Source of the DNA: Paragorgia papillata | Lineage: Eukaryota > Cnidaria > Anthozoa > Scleralcyonacea > Coralliidae | Assembly (NCBI GenBank): GCA_035771165.1 | Contig: JAWNZC010000406.1 | Coordinates: forward strand, 4,629,001 to 4,693,000 | DNA: 64,000 nt | Direction of reading: 5' to 3' | Shown: positions 1 to 33,584 of the stretch, in pieces | Numbering within the stretch: the first letter of the stretch is position 1 | How the letters are laid out: each line of letters starts with the position of its first letter | Position numbers and translations under genes: made by a program | The notes under the pieces: generated by a model | The model's input: the letters and a program-made list of their open reading frames with translations, nothing else | The model's database searches: none | What the model was told of the DNA's origin: nothing

Positions 1-140
1 ATCAATCCCTTGAGATTTAGAAGACAAAGATACGGCGGCCATGTTGGAGGAAAACATACTCCAAATACAATAGCTGCTAATGAGATTCTTTTGTTAAAGT
101 TCTTCCAAAATGGCCGCCATGACGTCAAGTGCACAGAATT
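1..140. repeat. MITE-like dispersed repeat, copy A
   Basis: This stretch is nearly identical to 30,241-30,385 and is present, diverged and inverted, at about 2,385-2,500. The shared core includes the words GGCGGCCATGTTGGAGGAA and ATGACGTCAAGTGCA. The two ends of the core are themselves roughly inverted (TTGGAGGAA.. and ..TTCTTCCAA), as in a short nonautonomous DNA transposon. The window edge may cut this copy. No coding content is seen. Confidence 0.6.
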
Positions 141-492
141 TATGGTTTCGCCATGTTTTTACTTAAATCTTTGCTTTCGGCTCGTATTCTCGAGCTCAGA
201 ATTTAAATAGAAACATGGCGAAATCCACAAATTGTGTTATTCTTAAGTTATAAATCGTTAGGTAAAGCTTCAAACAAGATATCATTCAGATACGAGTATA
301 TCATTCAGACGTAATTATGCGTCTGCGCGTACTTGGGTAAATATTTTATTTCTTCTTTCGTCGTTCTGTTTTCGTCTCGTCTAGTTGGATTCATGAGGCA
401 GGAATGGGAAACGTGTTAAAAATATCAAAAGCACTTTCATTTGGTCAGTTTCTGCCGCGTTGCTAAAGACATATGATCACTTAGGAACTCAC

Positions 493-23107
<22,615 letters not shown>

Positions 23108-23397
23108 TTCTTTCAATTAATCTAAATTACAAAAATTAATATAACTAAACTGTTCATGGTCAACATGTATTAGAACTTTATTAATATCAACTTTTACCTA
23201 TATTATTATATATATATATGCATGGTTATAGGTTTCTAATTACAATATATATTCTCAATTACATGTACTTACGTCATTTACTTGTTATGCTAATGTATTA
23301 CAGCTATTTACATATGCGTCATATCTAGTTAGAATTCAAGTCCGGTTTCAGTATTGAAATAAGTTCTCTTTCTTCTGATTCTCTGAAAAGTCTATTT

Positions 23398-24126
23398 TCA
23401 TTGATGCACTGGTAAATTAATGGGTATAATTTGAAAGTTCCGGTTGTTACAACTATCTAAATGTTCACTAACTGCCAAATGCCTATACTCTCTATGTTTA
23501 ATCTGTTCCTTGTGTAATGTCACTCTCCTCCGAAGATTTTCCGTTTGTCCAATATAGAAGCTTTCGCATTTTTGAAAAAAAATTGTATAAATGACATTCT
23601 TTGATTTACAGTTCATTGGTGACTTTATTGTCCAAATCTTTCCGTTTTTGAGTTTAATAGAGTTTCCTGTGAGTAAATAGTCGCATGTTCCACATCTTGG
23701 TTCATCGCATTTCGTGACTAGTGGTAAAGAATCCTGTGAGTTAAATTGCGCTCTGGTTAAATGGCATTTTAGATTTTTTAGTTGTCGACGGCTGACGATT
23801 ACGTTTTTCCCATCCAATATGCTTCTCATCTTTGTTGAGTTGTGCAGAAATTTAAAATTTTCCTTGATTTTACCAACTATTTGTGGATTATTTGGGTTGT
23901 GAGTGATGACCAGTGGGAGAGCATTGTTATTTTTCGTTTAATCCTTTGTTGACCTAAGTTCGAGAATTGTTTTTGATTTTGCTTTGTTGATACCGTTTCT
24001 TTTTAATGTGTTTGCATAATTTTGTTTTCGCAGAAATGCTTCGAGTTCTTCCAATCGCTCTCCCTTCAAATCTTCATTTGTAACAATCGCGCATATTCGT
24101 CTTGCTAGTGTATATAGAATATTCAA
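23398..24126 (-). pseudogene. Penelope-like element: RT C-terminus and GIY-YIG endonuclease, broken
   Basis: From 24,126 down the frame gives the end of the reverse transcriptase (YTLARRICAIVTNEDLKGER). After a frame interruption it continues as NNALPLVITHNPNNPQIVGK-like sequence and a GIY-YIG domain (VIYTIFFQKCESFYIGQTEN, then LRRRVTLHKEQIKHREY) ending LPVHQ at 23,398. The GIY of the motif is changed (YTIFF...YIGQT keeps YIG). The stop codons between the two frames make it a relic. The upstream reverse transcriptase core is missing. Confidence 0.75.
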
Positions 24127-24249
24127 TTTTGTATGTTTGGGGTGACATGAAAAATAATCTAGATATATATTGATGTGTGTCTGTTGCTTTGTAGTAAATA
24201 TCGCTTTCTAATCTGGTTTCGTCTTTATAAAGTAATATGTCTAAAAATG

Positions 24250-24483
24250 GTAGGAAACTCTATTAAACTCAAAAACGGAAAGGATGTCATTTATACAATT
24301 ATTTGTCAAAAATGCGTAAGCTTCTATATTGGACAAACGGAAAATCTTCGGAGGAGAGTGACATTACACAAGGAACAGATTAAACATAGAGAGTATAGGC
24401 ATTTGGCAGTTAGTGAACATTTAGATAGTTGTAACAACGGGAACTTTCAAATTATACCCATTAATTTACCAGTGCATCAATGA
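24250..24483 (+). pseudogene. Penelope-like element GIY-YIG domain, second copy (partial)
   Basis: The frame starts inside the element at GNSIKLKNGK, then VIYTIICQKCVSFYIGQTEN, and ends LPVHQ at a TGA. A stretch of about 15 codons present in the minus-strand copy (around KIWTIKSPMNCKS) is missing. Cys spacing and basic residues match the other copy. Confidence 0.75.
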
Positions 24484-24699
24484 AAATAGACTTTTCAGAG
24501 AATCAAAAGAAAGAGAACTTATTTCAATACTGAAACCGGACTTGAATTCTAACTAGATATGACGCGTATGTAAATAGCTGTAATATATTAGCATAACCAG
24601 TAAATGACGTACGTACATGTAATTGAGAATATATATTGTAATTAGAAACCTATAGCCACTCATTATATACACGCGCCTGCATGAACAGCTTAGAATAAA

Positions 24700-25077
24700 G
24701 CAAAAACGTTAGTGCAATTTTATGAGTGGTTTTACTATGAAATCCTGAAAATGTTATTTCTTTTAGTTGTTTATTGCAACTTTTACCTATATTAAACACT
24801 TGAGTCTATCAACGAAACAATTTTACTAATTGACGGTACCGTAAAAGACATTTAACCATAATGCTTTGCGATCTCAAATCAGCGGAAATAACAACTAAAC
24901 ATTGTTTATCATGCTAAAATGGATTAAATAAGCAAGAACGTCATTCCTACCAAAGTTTACTCTTTTAAAACCTTATCTTCCGATTATTCTGCAAGAAACA
25001 ATATTTAATGTGCGCAAAGGATTGTGGTTAAATGTACAAGTCGCCATCTTTTTCGGTACGGTCAATTACAAGCAAGT
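24700..25077. other. Intergenic, nothing recognised
   Basis: AT-rich sequence with no ORF, repeat or RNA signature that I can support. Confidence 0.4.
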
Positions 25078-25165
25078 AGTGGGGTGTTGGTGGCACAGTT
25101 AATGGGGTGTTTCTGCTCTCAGCGGTTATCTGATTGAATTATACTCACAGTATAAGAAAGACTGG
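25078..25165 (+). repeat. SINE fragment with internal deletion
   Basis: It starts GGGGTGTTGGTGGCACAGT like the SINE at 12,425, loses the middle with the B box, and resumes at TTTCTGCTCTCAGCGGTTATC. Confidence 0.7.
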
Positions 25166-25269
25166 ACTGACCGTCTTTACAGAATTTCTTAAGTGGTGGA
25201 AGATCTACAGATTTGACGGGGTTAGGAGAAAGCTTCAAATCATTTATCATAATTAAGAAAAGCAGGAAA

Positions 25270-25890
25270 CCTATAGTTTTGTCCCTCGCGGAACACTAGA
25301 TTAAATATAACATGTCTCCAGAGAGATTAGTATTGGCCGACTCTGCATGGTCCTCTGCAATATATTAGACAGAAATTTGGCAATCCAATTTATGAGGGCC
25401 AGTAGTTCCTCAATAAGATGTTGTAATCAATACGATGAAAAGCTTTGGAAAAATCCAACATGCAAGCAACTTTGTAGCAATGTCAGGTTCACCAGATGCT
25501 TCCTACTACTTCTCGTAGGAGGTAAAAAAGAGCAATGGTAATACTTATGAACCATGCAGAGAAACAAATTAGAGAGGGTTATGGGAACTGATTGACTGCA
25601 CAAGCCAGTGGTAAGGGAACGACTCCATAATTCTGCTCACGATAGGTTTCCGGGAGCCCTAAGTTCCTGGAGCGCCGCAAGATGCCTGCGGGGGAGGTTA
25701 GGCTTGAGGGAGATCGAACAAAAATCTGAGTCAACATCAAGAGCATGTATAAATGATGTGGGGAAACATTCGCGGCTTTCCATATAGGGAACAAAGCCTT
25801 GACGAAGAGATGAATTAAATATATGGAGCAGAGCGGACGGCGTAACGCAACGACGATGTACTTTCACGAAGTAGCCACGCTGCATGGGAT
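25270..25890 (-). pseudogene. Decayed LINE reverse transcriptase
   Basis: Reading right to left, the fragments CVTPSALLHIFNSSLRQGFV, WKAANVSPH, DFCSISLKPNL and later MLDFSKAFHRIDYNILL and NWIAKFLSNI appear in several frames. These are the template/thumb-side and catalytic-motif segments of a jockey/CR1/L2-type non-LTR reverse transcriptase. The Asp-containing motif LDFSKAF is preserved, but multiple frameshifts and stops make it nonfunctional. Confidence 0.7.
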
Positions 25891-25929
25891 TTCGTCAGGA
25901 CTAGCACTCAGCAGCTGAGTGAAGTTTAG

Positions 25930-27170
25930 AAGCTATTTACATATGAGTTTGGGCTGTCCCAGCTAACCGCGGGCTAAACACCGCACCTGTGCGCGGTTAT
26001 CAGAGAGTCTGATACGTTGGCATATTTCGACATAATTAATTTCATTGTATTCTTGGTTCTCATCTGACGTCACGGCGGCCATATTGGTGCACAACCTTAA
26101 TTTATCCTATGGAAATTTAACTCTATTCTTATTCAAACATTTCGTATTGTTTTACCACCCCAACGGGGCCACCGATCACGTGAGTGAAATAATAATAAAT
26201 TCATAATAATAAATTTTATTATCAGTGTACTGTATAAATTATTTAAATTAAATTAAATTAAAGCAGCACTCTACTTTTTTACATGCACTAACGGGAAGAG
26301 GCGTTCACTAGCTCAGGAGATGTCCATTGCAATGAACTTGTCGTTATGCATGTATCGGTAAGATATTGATGTCGACGGAATGATCAACCTGACAGATGCC
26401 ATGTAGACCAGGGCGGGAGGAGAGAGGCTATCCGTGATGCGGAGCGGAGACTGGGTTCAACTTCGTCGAACCCCAACGAACGTAAACAATGTTAGGGCGG
26501 AACCTGAAGGTAAACCCATATGTATTGCTTTATAAAATATTCCTTGTGTAGAATTTAGATGTTTTTATAACCTCTAGCTAATAAATAAGAAATCTAAAGT
26601 TAAGATTTAGAGAGTGAGAAATTATATTAGTTGTATACTTGCTTTTCTGGACTCGTTTTTAATTGGTGTTTATAAATATGGCCGCCGAAAAGTTGTAAGA
26701 AACTGTTCGCGCATTGCTTCCTGATAAAAAAACCCCAATGATTTCCATAACCTAAGTTATCATTTTTTATGATGTTTGGATTATTACCTTCGCGTGTACA
26801 AAATTATAGAGTGAGCAAACATGAGACAGAAGGGTTTTGAACTCTTCAAACTTCGGTGTCGAACCAGCGAAGCTGGTTGAAATATACATACTATATATAC
26901 AATTGTAAGGCTGGTTGAAATATACCATTTATTAAATTTACTTGCAACGCGTGCTCGTTAGTTGCCGGAATGGAAGAACATAAAAAGAGACCACTTTCAA
27001 CGCAATCTAGCAAAAAGTAGGCGCATTTTGACACACCAGTCAAAATTAGGCAGAGTGTGAGTGAGGTACAACATCACTTCGAGAGAGAAACGTCTTTGGG
27101 AACGTACGAATGCGCAAAAATTTAATTTAACTCATCAAAACCTCGATCAAAACCACCTTCCGCCAACACC
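25930..27170. other. Intergenic, nothing recognised
   Basis: Low-complexity and unique AT-rich sequence with short AATTAAATTAAA stretches around 26,235. No coding or RNA feature that I can support. Confidence 0.4.
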
Positions 27171-27179
27171 ACTGTCAAA

Positions 27180-27505
27180 CGTTTGCGCATGCGTGAATTC
27201 GCTAAAGTAAACATTGCAAGAGAAGTGGGAACTAGCCGTGGCAACAACAACCAAACCACTAAATAAGACTCGACTATTCAATTGTGTTTTAAAAAAAGGG
27301 TAAAGAAAATTACGAAGGGGTAATTTCAGAATATGTTACAATATTGACAAAGAAACTATATGCACAAATTACCTACCTTATGTTTTTGGTAGTATGCTTA
27401 TATTTTTAACTTTTGTGTTGGACTCTCGGACCAGTCCAAATATTTCAGTATTTTCCCGCTCTTTTTCTGAGGACGAGTTCGGACGTCGCGCATGCGCAAA
27501 ATGCT
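27180..27505 (-). mobile_element. Dispersed nonautonomous element, copy 2 (inverted)
   Basis: Inverted partner of 21,655-21,990 (see there), bordered by GCGCATGCGTG and CGCGCATGCGCAAA words. The two copies lie 5.2 kb apart on opposite strands. Confidence 0.75.
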
Positions 27506-27572
27506 TGGCAGCGATGTCCCTTCCGCCATATTTAACCATCTTTAAAACAGCGCTTTAGTGACTATCCAAATC

Positions 27573-28352
27573 TCGTACCCAGAGCCTGCGATCCTTTTAG
27601 TCATTACCAAGGAACGGAGGCTCTGGGGAACTCCGATGAAACTTGTCATCTGATTGGTTAGTTTTAAAACAGTAAAATTTCAAATAATGTGCACGTTGCT
27701 AACTTGTTTAAGCGATTTCTCGACGTTATGTAACACATAATAATATAAGACAGACCCAAATACAGTTGAACACATGAAATAATTCAAAACAGCAAAAATC
27801 CCGACAATTTACAATTTAAAACTATTATTATTCTCGCTTCGTCGCCAAACAAACATCCATCGTCTGACGCGTCTCGTATTTCTTCGCAGTTTCGTCTCAG
27901 AACTTTAAAATTATATTAGAGAATACAAGGTCGATGTAGTTTAGCCAAAATTCCTGACAGAAAGTACAATTCCTGACAGAAAGTACAATTCCTTACCTGA
28001 GCGCCTGAGCCGATCACTGCCGAGTGCCGACGGCGACGCGGACATATAAAACACTCTCGTCAAATCGTCCGGTTGACGATTCAGAAAAAAGCTAAGAAAG
28101 ACCATTTGTATCACAACGCTTTGTCAAGAGCTTTGTAAAACATACTGGGCTGCATTCTTTATCGGTAAACAAATATTTTCCCTGGTCTTCGAACAAGCTA
28201 AAGATCGTCGATGACAGTAACAAATTATAGGGAACTGGGAACCAGAGAACTGGGAACAAAAATCCAATTTTGGGGTCTTTTTCATTGGAGTTTCCCACAG
28301 CCTCCGTTCCTTGGTAATGACCAAAAGGATCGCAGGGTTCGAGATTGAGACT
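27573..28352. mobile_element. Inverted-repeat element with CTGCGATCCTTTTAGTCATT arms
   Basis: The left arm (GAGCCTGCGATCCTTTTAGTC ... AAGGAACGGAGGCTCTGGG) is matched inverted at 28,265-28,350 with few changes. The 600-base interior has no coding signature. Confidence 0.7.
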
Positions 28353-28927
28353 ATCCGCTCAGCCAAGCTCGTTTCAACGCCCTCTCTCCTCCCGCCTTGA
28401 TGTAGACTTGGGGAAATTCCTCCGTCACTCTAGCTACACAACATATACGTACAAAATATATAGTGAGGCGAACAAACATGATGCTCTTATTCTGATGCTT
28501 TTTCCTCAAACAAAACATCAGATCAGAATAACTTAAGTAGAAAGTAACTTCGTAGATATAAGACCGAGTCGCACTGATAAAAAAGAAATTCAGAATAAGT
28601 GTTTGGATATATTAAGCCTAGTTTAAACAACCATGAACTTTGGCCATTTCAAATCTTCATATATATATATATATACCAGACACAGAATTATATACACCTT
28701 ACATTATTATTATTTGTTCTGGCATCAGGGTTAATTGTTGGTTAGGGGAATTATAGGATTATGGTGTTTAGGGTTGGCATTTGGGCAATTTATATTTATG
28801 AGCAATCTATATTTCTTACAAAGTATAACCTAGCTTTCACGTTAGGATTACTCTTGGGGCTCAAAATTATTCATTTTCTTTGTTGTGTGAGGAAAATTCT
28901 ATCATATCGATTCGATCGAAAATTCTA

Positions 28928-29213
28928 CAGTGTGTATCAAAAAAACCTGAACCCTTAGAAAACAACCTATTGTAGTAGTTTGAAAGCCCTAAAAGCGCTG
29001 CGTTATAAATTAGTCACCACATAAGTGAAACAAAGCGAAAAAGCTTTTAAATACTTTCACCATGCATACACTTCAAGTTATCTTAATTTCCCAGGTGTAT
29101 AAGACCGTGTGTTTTACGCATCTGTGGGTTCAGCGTGCTTAGTGCTTTCAAACTAGTACAATAGGTTGTTTTCTAAGGGTTCAGGCTTTTTTGATACACA
29201 CTGTATATATCGT
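28928..29213. mobile_element. Mariner-like MITE with TA duplication
   Basis: Both ends read CAGTGTGTATCAAAAAA(A/G)CC inward, with arms of about 60 bases (TGAACCCTTAGAAAACAACC). Both are flanked by TA. This is the terminal style of Tc1/mariner elements. No transposase inside. Confidence 0.88.
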
Positions 29214-29593
29214 CGTCGTTGAAGTTCGCGTTGTATTTCCTTATAAGCTCCCTAATTTACTCTGGCTAACGGCAGACGATTATACTCGGTCAAATGGAGA
29301 AATCTAGCATGCAGTGAAAGAGTTATAGCCCATCAACTCTTTCACTGCTAAAATCGACTTTCGTTATTTTACTCTGGCGAATGCCAGATAGTTTTACTCG
29401 GAGTCAAAGGGATGGCTTTCCGCCAGACGTCTCCCGTTTACGAGTAAAATCGTCTTGCGTCTGGCAGAGTAAAAAGATAAAGTTGTCCCACAACAACGAT
29501 GCAAATGACAAGGTTAAGAAGTTTTAGCTACAAACGTGAAATCTAGGCAATCGGACATTTTTGTCCGTACTTATATAGTTTACTCTGGCTACA

Positions 29594-29753
29594 GGCTAGT
29601 TTCCACTCAGGAAAATTTTCCGCAGGACCGGAACGGACAGGAAAGTTTTCTTTGTCTTGTGAGCTCTCGGTCAGAACTAATGACTTTAACACAAAAGAAA
29701 CTTTCCTGTTCGTTCCTGTCCTGCGGACGATTTTCCTGAGTGGAAACTAGCCT
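29594..29753. mobile_element. Palindromic MITE (GGCTAGTTTCCACTCAGGAA arms)
   Basis: GGCTAGTTTCCACTCAGGAAAATTTTCC at the left and its inverse at the right continue inward through GGACAGGAAAGTTT. It is 160 bases, nearly a full hairpin. The surrounding TTTTACTCTGGC..CGACGATTTTACTC words form another dispersed motif, also seen near 1,880, 32,810, 44,390, 49,610 and 56,100. Confidence 0.8.
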
Positions 29754-30240
29754 TAACGCCAGACGATTTTATTTATCAACTGGCGTTAGCCAGAATAAAA
29801 TACTAAAGACTGATTCGGAGAGGAAAGAGTTAGAGAGATATAGTGGGTACCTCTTGTAGAAACTTGCCTATTAAAAAACAACAAGAAGTTTTACTTGTAT
29901 GCCAATTTCGGGAACACTTTCATGACTATAAGGTGTAAGGTATACTCGAGTCCAGCCATAGCCATGGTGAGCATATGTATTTATTGGTAGTGAATCTGTA
30001 CACTGTTTCACTGTCACTAGCTTCCACGAGAGTAGACGAATTCATGTAACTAAAAGCTGCAGTCTTCTCAGACATATAAGATTATATTACTTAGTCAATC
30101 CAATTAAATTACACATTGCGACATTATGCATGCATAATGCATGAGATTTGATGCGGGGTAAAGGCCTTGGTTAATTGACTGATTTGATGAAAAATCATCT
30201 TGATGTCAAATTTAGAAACGTACTCGCAATTGGTGGTTTG

Positions 30241-30385
30241 CAATCAATCCCTTGAGATTTATAAGACAAAGATACGGCGGCCATGTTGGAGGAAAACATA
30301 CTCCAAATACAATAGCTGCTAATGAGAACCTTTTGTTAAAGTTCCTCCAACATGGCCGACATGACGTCAAGTGCAAATCAAGAAT
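30241..30385. repeat. Dispersed MITE-like repeat, copy B
   Basis: Close copy of 1-140: the first about 115 bases match almost base for base, ending at ATGACGTCAAGTGCA. Confidence 0.8.
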
Positions 30386-31073
30386 ACCAATTTTTTTTCA
30401 TCGCAAAATTAGACAAAAGTGACAATACCTAGTCAGACAGATAGCTCTGTATGGGTACATAGCAACATGCTATAGTAACTTCACAAAGAAACACGTGAAA
30501 ATGCGTAATGTCAATTTTGTCCAGGCGTCGCCACTGGGGCGGGGGAAGGGGGGGGGGGGGGGCTTCGTCAGAGGTCAGAGAGAAGCGTAACGGAGTGTAA
30601 ACAAACAAACAATTAGTTGATTGGCTAATTTTTGATAACATGATTATCTTTCTTATATATAAGCTCATTGTTTGTCTACACTCTTTACGTTTCTCTCTGA
30701 CGAAGGGCCTTCGCTCGAAGCGTTAGACTACTACGTTCTCTGTTTCGGCAGTAAATCAAACCTTACTATATATATTTCGATTGTTCAATCAAGACATGGT
30801 CTGGAACTCGGCAAACTTCAAAGCGCTTATAATGAGCTGCAGTGATCTAATGTTGGAACGGTCCTCGTCGTGCACAAACCTGTTCTCGCTTATTAACACT
30901 GATTAAAATAACACGGTTGAGCGATTGAACCCAGACGCTGCTATTGGGTGATTGCCTAATTATACCGCAAATACATATTGTCCTCACCGTGCACAAGTTT
31001 GTAAACGTGAACAAAAAGACAGAACAAAGACTTTCGCTTTGACCATTCAGTCTCGATTGGCTATGATCTGGTT

Positions 31074-31362
31074 TAAAGGTGATCTACAGTCCGTTCTGCG
31101 CATGTAGGAAACTAATGTTTACATCTAAATTTACAAAAAAAATACTAATACCTTATTCAAGATTGTAAGCTTTTCTTGCTTCCCATTCATTACTTGTACC
31201 CAAAACAAAACATTTTCAGGAGAAATAGAAGAAATCCGAGGAGATATCCGTTCCTAACGGTTTACATTGAGCTGAATACTTCATGTAATTATCTACGAAT
31301 GTCATGTTTTGGGGACCACATTGCGGTCATGCGCAGAACGGACTGTACGTCACCTTTATATA
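31074..31362. mobile_element. MITE with AAAGGTGATCTACAGTCCG ends
   Basis: AAAGGTGATCTACAGTCCGTTCTGCGCATG at the left is inverted at the right with one or two changes (CGGACTGTACGTCACCTTTA). The interior has no coding signature. Confidence 0.75.
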
Positions 31363-31853
31363 TAACTTGTATAATTCAGGTAAAATTCAGTATAGATAGC
31401 ATGAAAAGTTACTTGATAGTTGAGAATATGCATTTAACTCTAGTCATTCTGAGATTTTTGCCCGAAATATTTAGGGTTAGATATTGATTTTTAGTCGTAT
31501 TTTTCAGTTGTAGCTTAACGTATGAATTTTTCTTGAACATTTCACAGCAATTCATGTCAAAATTGCCCGAAAATCCTAGCAGAAAGTGCCCGAATATTCC
31601 TTTTTCAAATATTTTGGGAGGGCAATTGCCTCCCCCACCCCGCTTGCTACGCCTATGACAGTTTTGAGCAATTGGACGACTAACTTTAGCTCACGTATGG
31701 TCACTTTCACTCAATCATTTCATCTTGGTTACCCACCATAAATTCAGCATAATTTTTGTTTTATCACCTAGATAGTTAAGTCAAAATCGCATGAGACTGT
31801 GTGGGATGATTAAAAAAATATCACTACCAATCCACAATATCATCAAACATGTT

Positions 31854-31917
31854 ATTTGGAGGCTTGGCATATTAATAGTGCATGCATGGGCATGCACTAT
31901 TAATATGCCAAGCCTCC
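31854..31917. repeat. Perfect 30-base hairpin
   Basis: TTGGAGGCTTGGCATATTAA..GTGCATGC is followed after four bases (ATGG) by its exact inverse. Such a strong perfect hairpin could be a MITE centre or a replication-prone cruciform. There is no precursor-RNA evidence. Confidence 0.85.
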
Positions 31918-32089
31918 AAGCTTATATGGAGCTTATAAGCTTACCAGGAGCTTATATGTACATCTTGTTGATAGATAATTAACGTCATTATTGGTTCTAT
32001 GAGAGTATAAATATGGGACTTGTATGGTGGCCTATCGTTATCATTCACATTTTTTTAATGTTCTAAACAAATGTCAAATTAAATCTAAT

Positions 32090-32270
32090 TTAATCAAAAA
32101 TTAAAACTTTATGAATACAAAAGAGAAATTAATTTATTTCTAATTGAAAATAAAATTGAAATTAAATTCAAAATAAAAATGTAAGTATATTTAAAATAAA
32201 AGAAAAATTTAAAGTAAAATGAATTTTCAAATGAATTTTCAAATTGAATGCAAATTAAAATTTTAATCGG
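32090..32270. repeat. AAATTAAA/TTCAAAT-rich low-complexity tract
   Basis: Short purine/T words (AAATTAAAT, AATTTTCAAAT, AAAATAAAA) recur irregularly over 180 bases just upstream of the ORF at 32,393. There is no clear unit length. Confidence 0.6.
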
Positions 32271-32392
32271 CCTAGCGCTATCACAGTATCCCATCAGGCA
32301 TTGCGTTACGGCTCCATGTCGCGCGTGTTGAATCGTGTAATTCGTGTTGCCCACGCGCTTTCCATGTACTCGTCTACGCGTCGAATCCTAAA

Positions 32393-32767
32393 ATGGCGGA
32401 TCAAGCAGCGTGGAAAAACTTTAAAAAACAAACGACCGCTAAACGAGCAGGGAAGAAGAGTACACCAGGTACTAGAATTTTAGAAGAAGAATCTATCACT
32501 GTTCAACGATTGAGCGCTGATGTTTCTGGTAAGGCCCAAAAATACACAAGAATTGGTGCGAGAGAGTTTGTCCCGTTCGAGTATGAGGAAGTGACGGTAC
32601 CAAATATACTCCAACGTGCGTGCTTGAATCACTTCGTTGTTTGTGAAGGCACTGTTTGCGATATATTAGCCGGAGAACAAAGCCCATCTTGTTCATCTAT
32701 GAAACAAGTTCCGAATTTAAATGTAATTTACGTACAGCAATTTGTTGCTCGTATTACTTCACCTTAA
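32393..32767 (+). CDS. Unrecognised 124-residue ORF
   Basis: It starts at ATG in the context AAAATGGCGG. The protein begins MADQAAWKNFKKQTTAKR, is basic at the N-terminus and mixed charged later, with segments KYTRIGAREFVPFEYEEVT and GTVCDILAGEQSPSC. No signal peptide or membrane segment. It resembles uncharacterised anthozoan proteins by recollection only. The last few codons overlap a fragment of the MITE seen at 8,420, so the true C-terminus may be lost or continue by splicing. Treat as a possible gene fragment. Confidence 0.45.
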   Translation: MADQAAWKNFKKQTTAKRAGKKSTPGTRILEEESITVQRLSADVSGKAQKYTRIGAREFVPFEYEEVTVPNILQRACLNHFVVCEGTVCDILAGEQSPSCSSMKQVPNLNVIYVQQFVARITSP

Positions 32768-33019
32768 CCCTTTCATGCGCATCGTTGTTGTCGAACAGCT
32801 TTCTCTTTTTACTCTGTCTAACGCCCGGGACGATTTTACTCGTCAAGGGGAGAAGTCTCGGAGAGCTATGCGTGGAAGGGTTAAAAGGGCGTTATACGCA
32901 TATTGGCCTGCATGCATGCGTGTGTAAACGCTTGTTTACTTGTAGACTTGGATCAAGTCTGTCTCTCGAGGGGACGTCGAGCGCCGCAAAGCGGCGCGCG
33001 AGGAGAATGGGGAGAGGGA

Positions 33020-33210
33020 GAGAGACAGACTTGGCTCACTTGCAGCGTTTCAAATCTAATTATCAGACATCAAATTTTGGCGCGAAAATTTATGAAGTTG
33101 ATTTTCCGGTTTTATCACCTTCGCCCGATGCCCGAAGTGTAATCTTGCTTCATGTTTCAACATTAACAGCGTTATGTCTGTTAAGACACAATATGAAACA
33201 TGACAGATAG
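33020..33210 (+). other. Possible second exon of the 32,393 gene
   Basis: After a possible acceptor (ACTTGCAG at about 33,044) the frame reads RFKSNYQTSNFGAKIYEVDF and SPSPDARSVILLHVSTL before a stop at 33,208. Codon use looks protein-like, but I cannot place a donor that joins it to the upstream ORF. Confidence 0.25.
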
Positions 33211-33584
33211 AAATCTCCTGCCTACTGAGCTCTTCGGGGTAACCGGTCCGTATAATTATTAAATCTGGAGTCTTCTGTGTGTTCGTCTGTTAGAACCAGT
33301 GACGGATTACCAAGTAGGCTCAGTAGGCTAAAGCCTACAGGCCCGGGCTTGCAAGAGGCCCGTAATTTCCAGAGAATACATTTTTTATTAGCATTAATTA
33401 TTTTTATTTTTAATAAAGCAATGAGATGGTAGTATACAGACCTGATCGTTTGTTCAGTTATTCCAACTCAAGCTTTTAAAAACTAGAAATAAATGCTTCC
33501 AAATAGTTAGCTTCGACCTCATTTGTCATTCATAGAAAATTGTGATTATCAGCGAGAAGACCACGGTCTCAGAATGCAGGAAAT

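Larger units (their letters stand above)
23160..24690. mobile_element. Head-to-head pair of Penelope-like element 3' ends
   Basis: The left part is a minus-strand 3' end and the right part a plus-strand 3' end of the same retroelement. They share coding sequence and a 3' tail (CGGACTTGAATTCTAACTAG, AATTGAGAATATATATTGTA) with a few differences. Both encode a GIY-YIG endonuclease domain, which identifies Penelope-like elements. The inverted layout resembles the partial tandem/inverted insertions known for this class. Confidence 0.8.
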
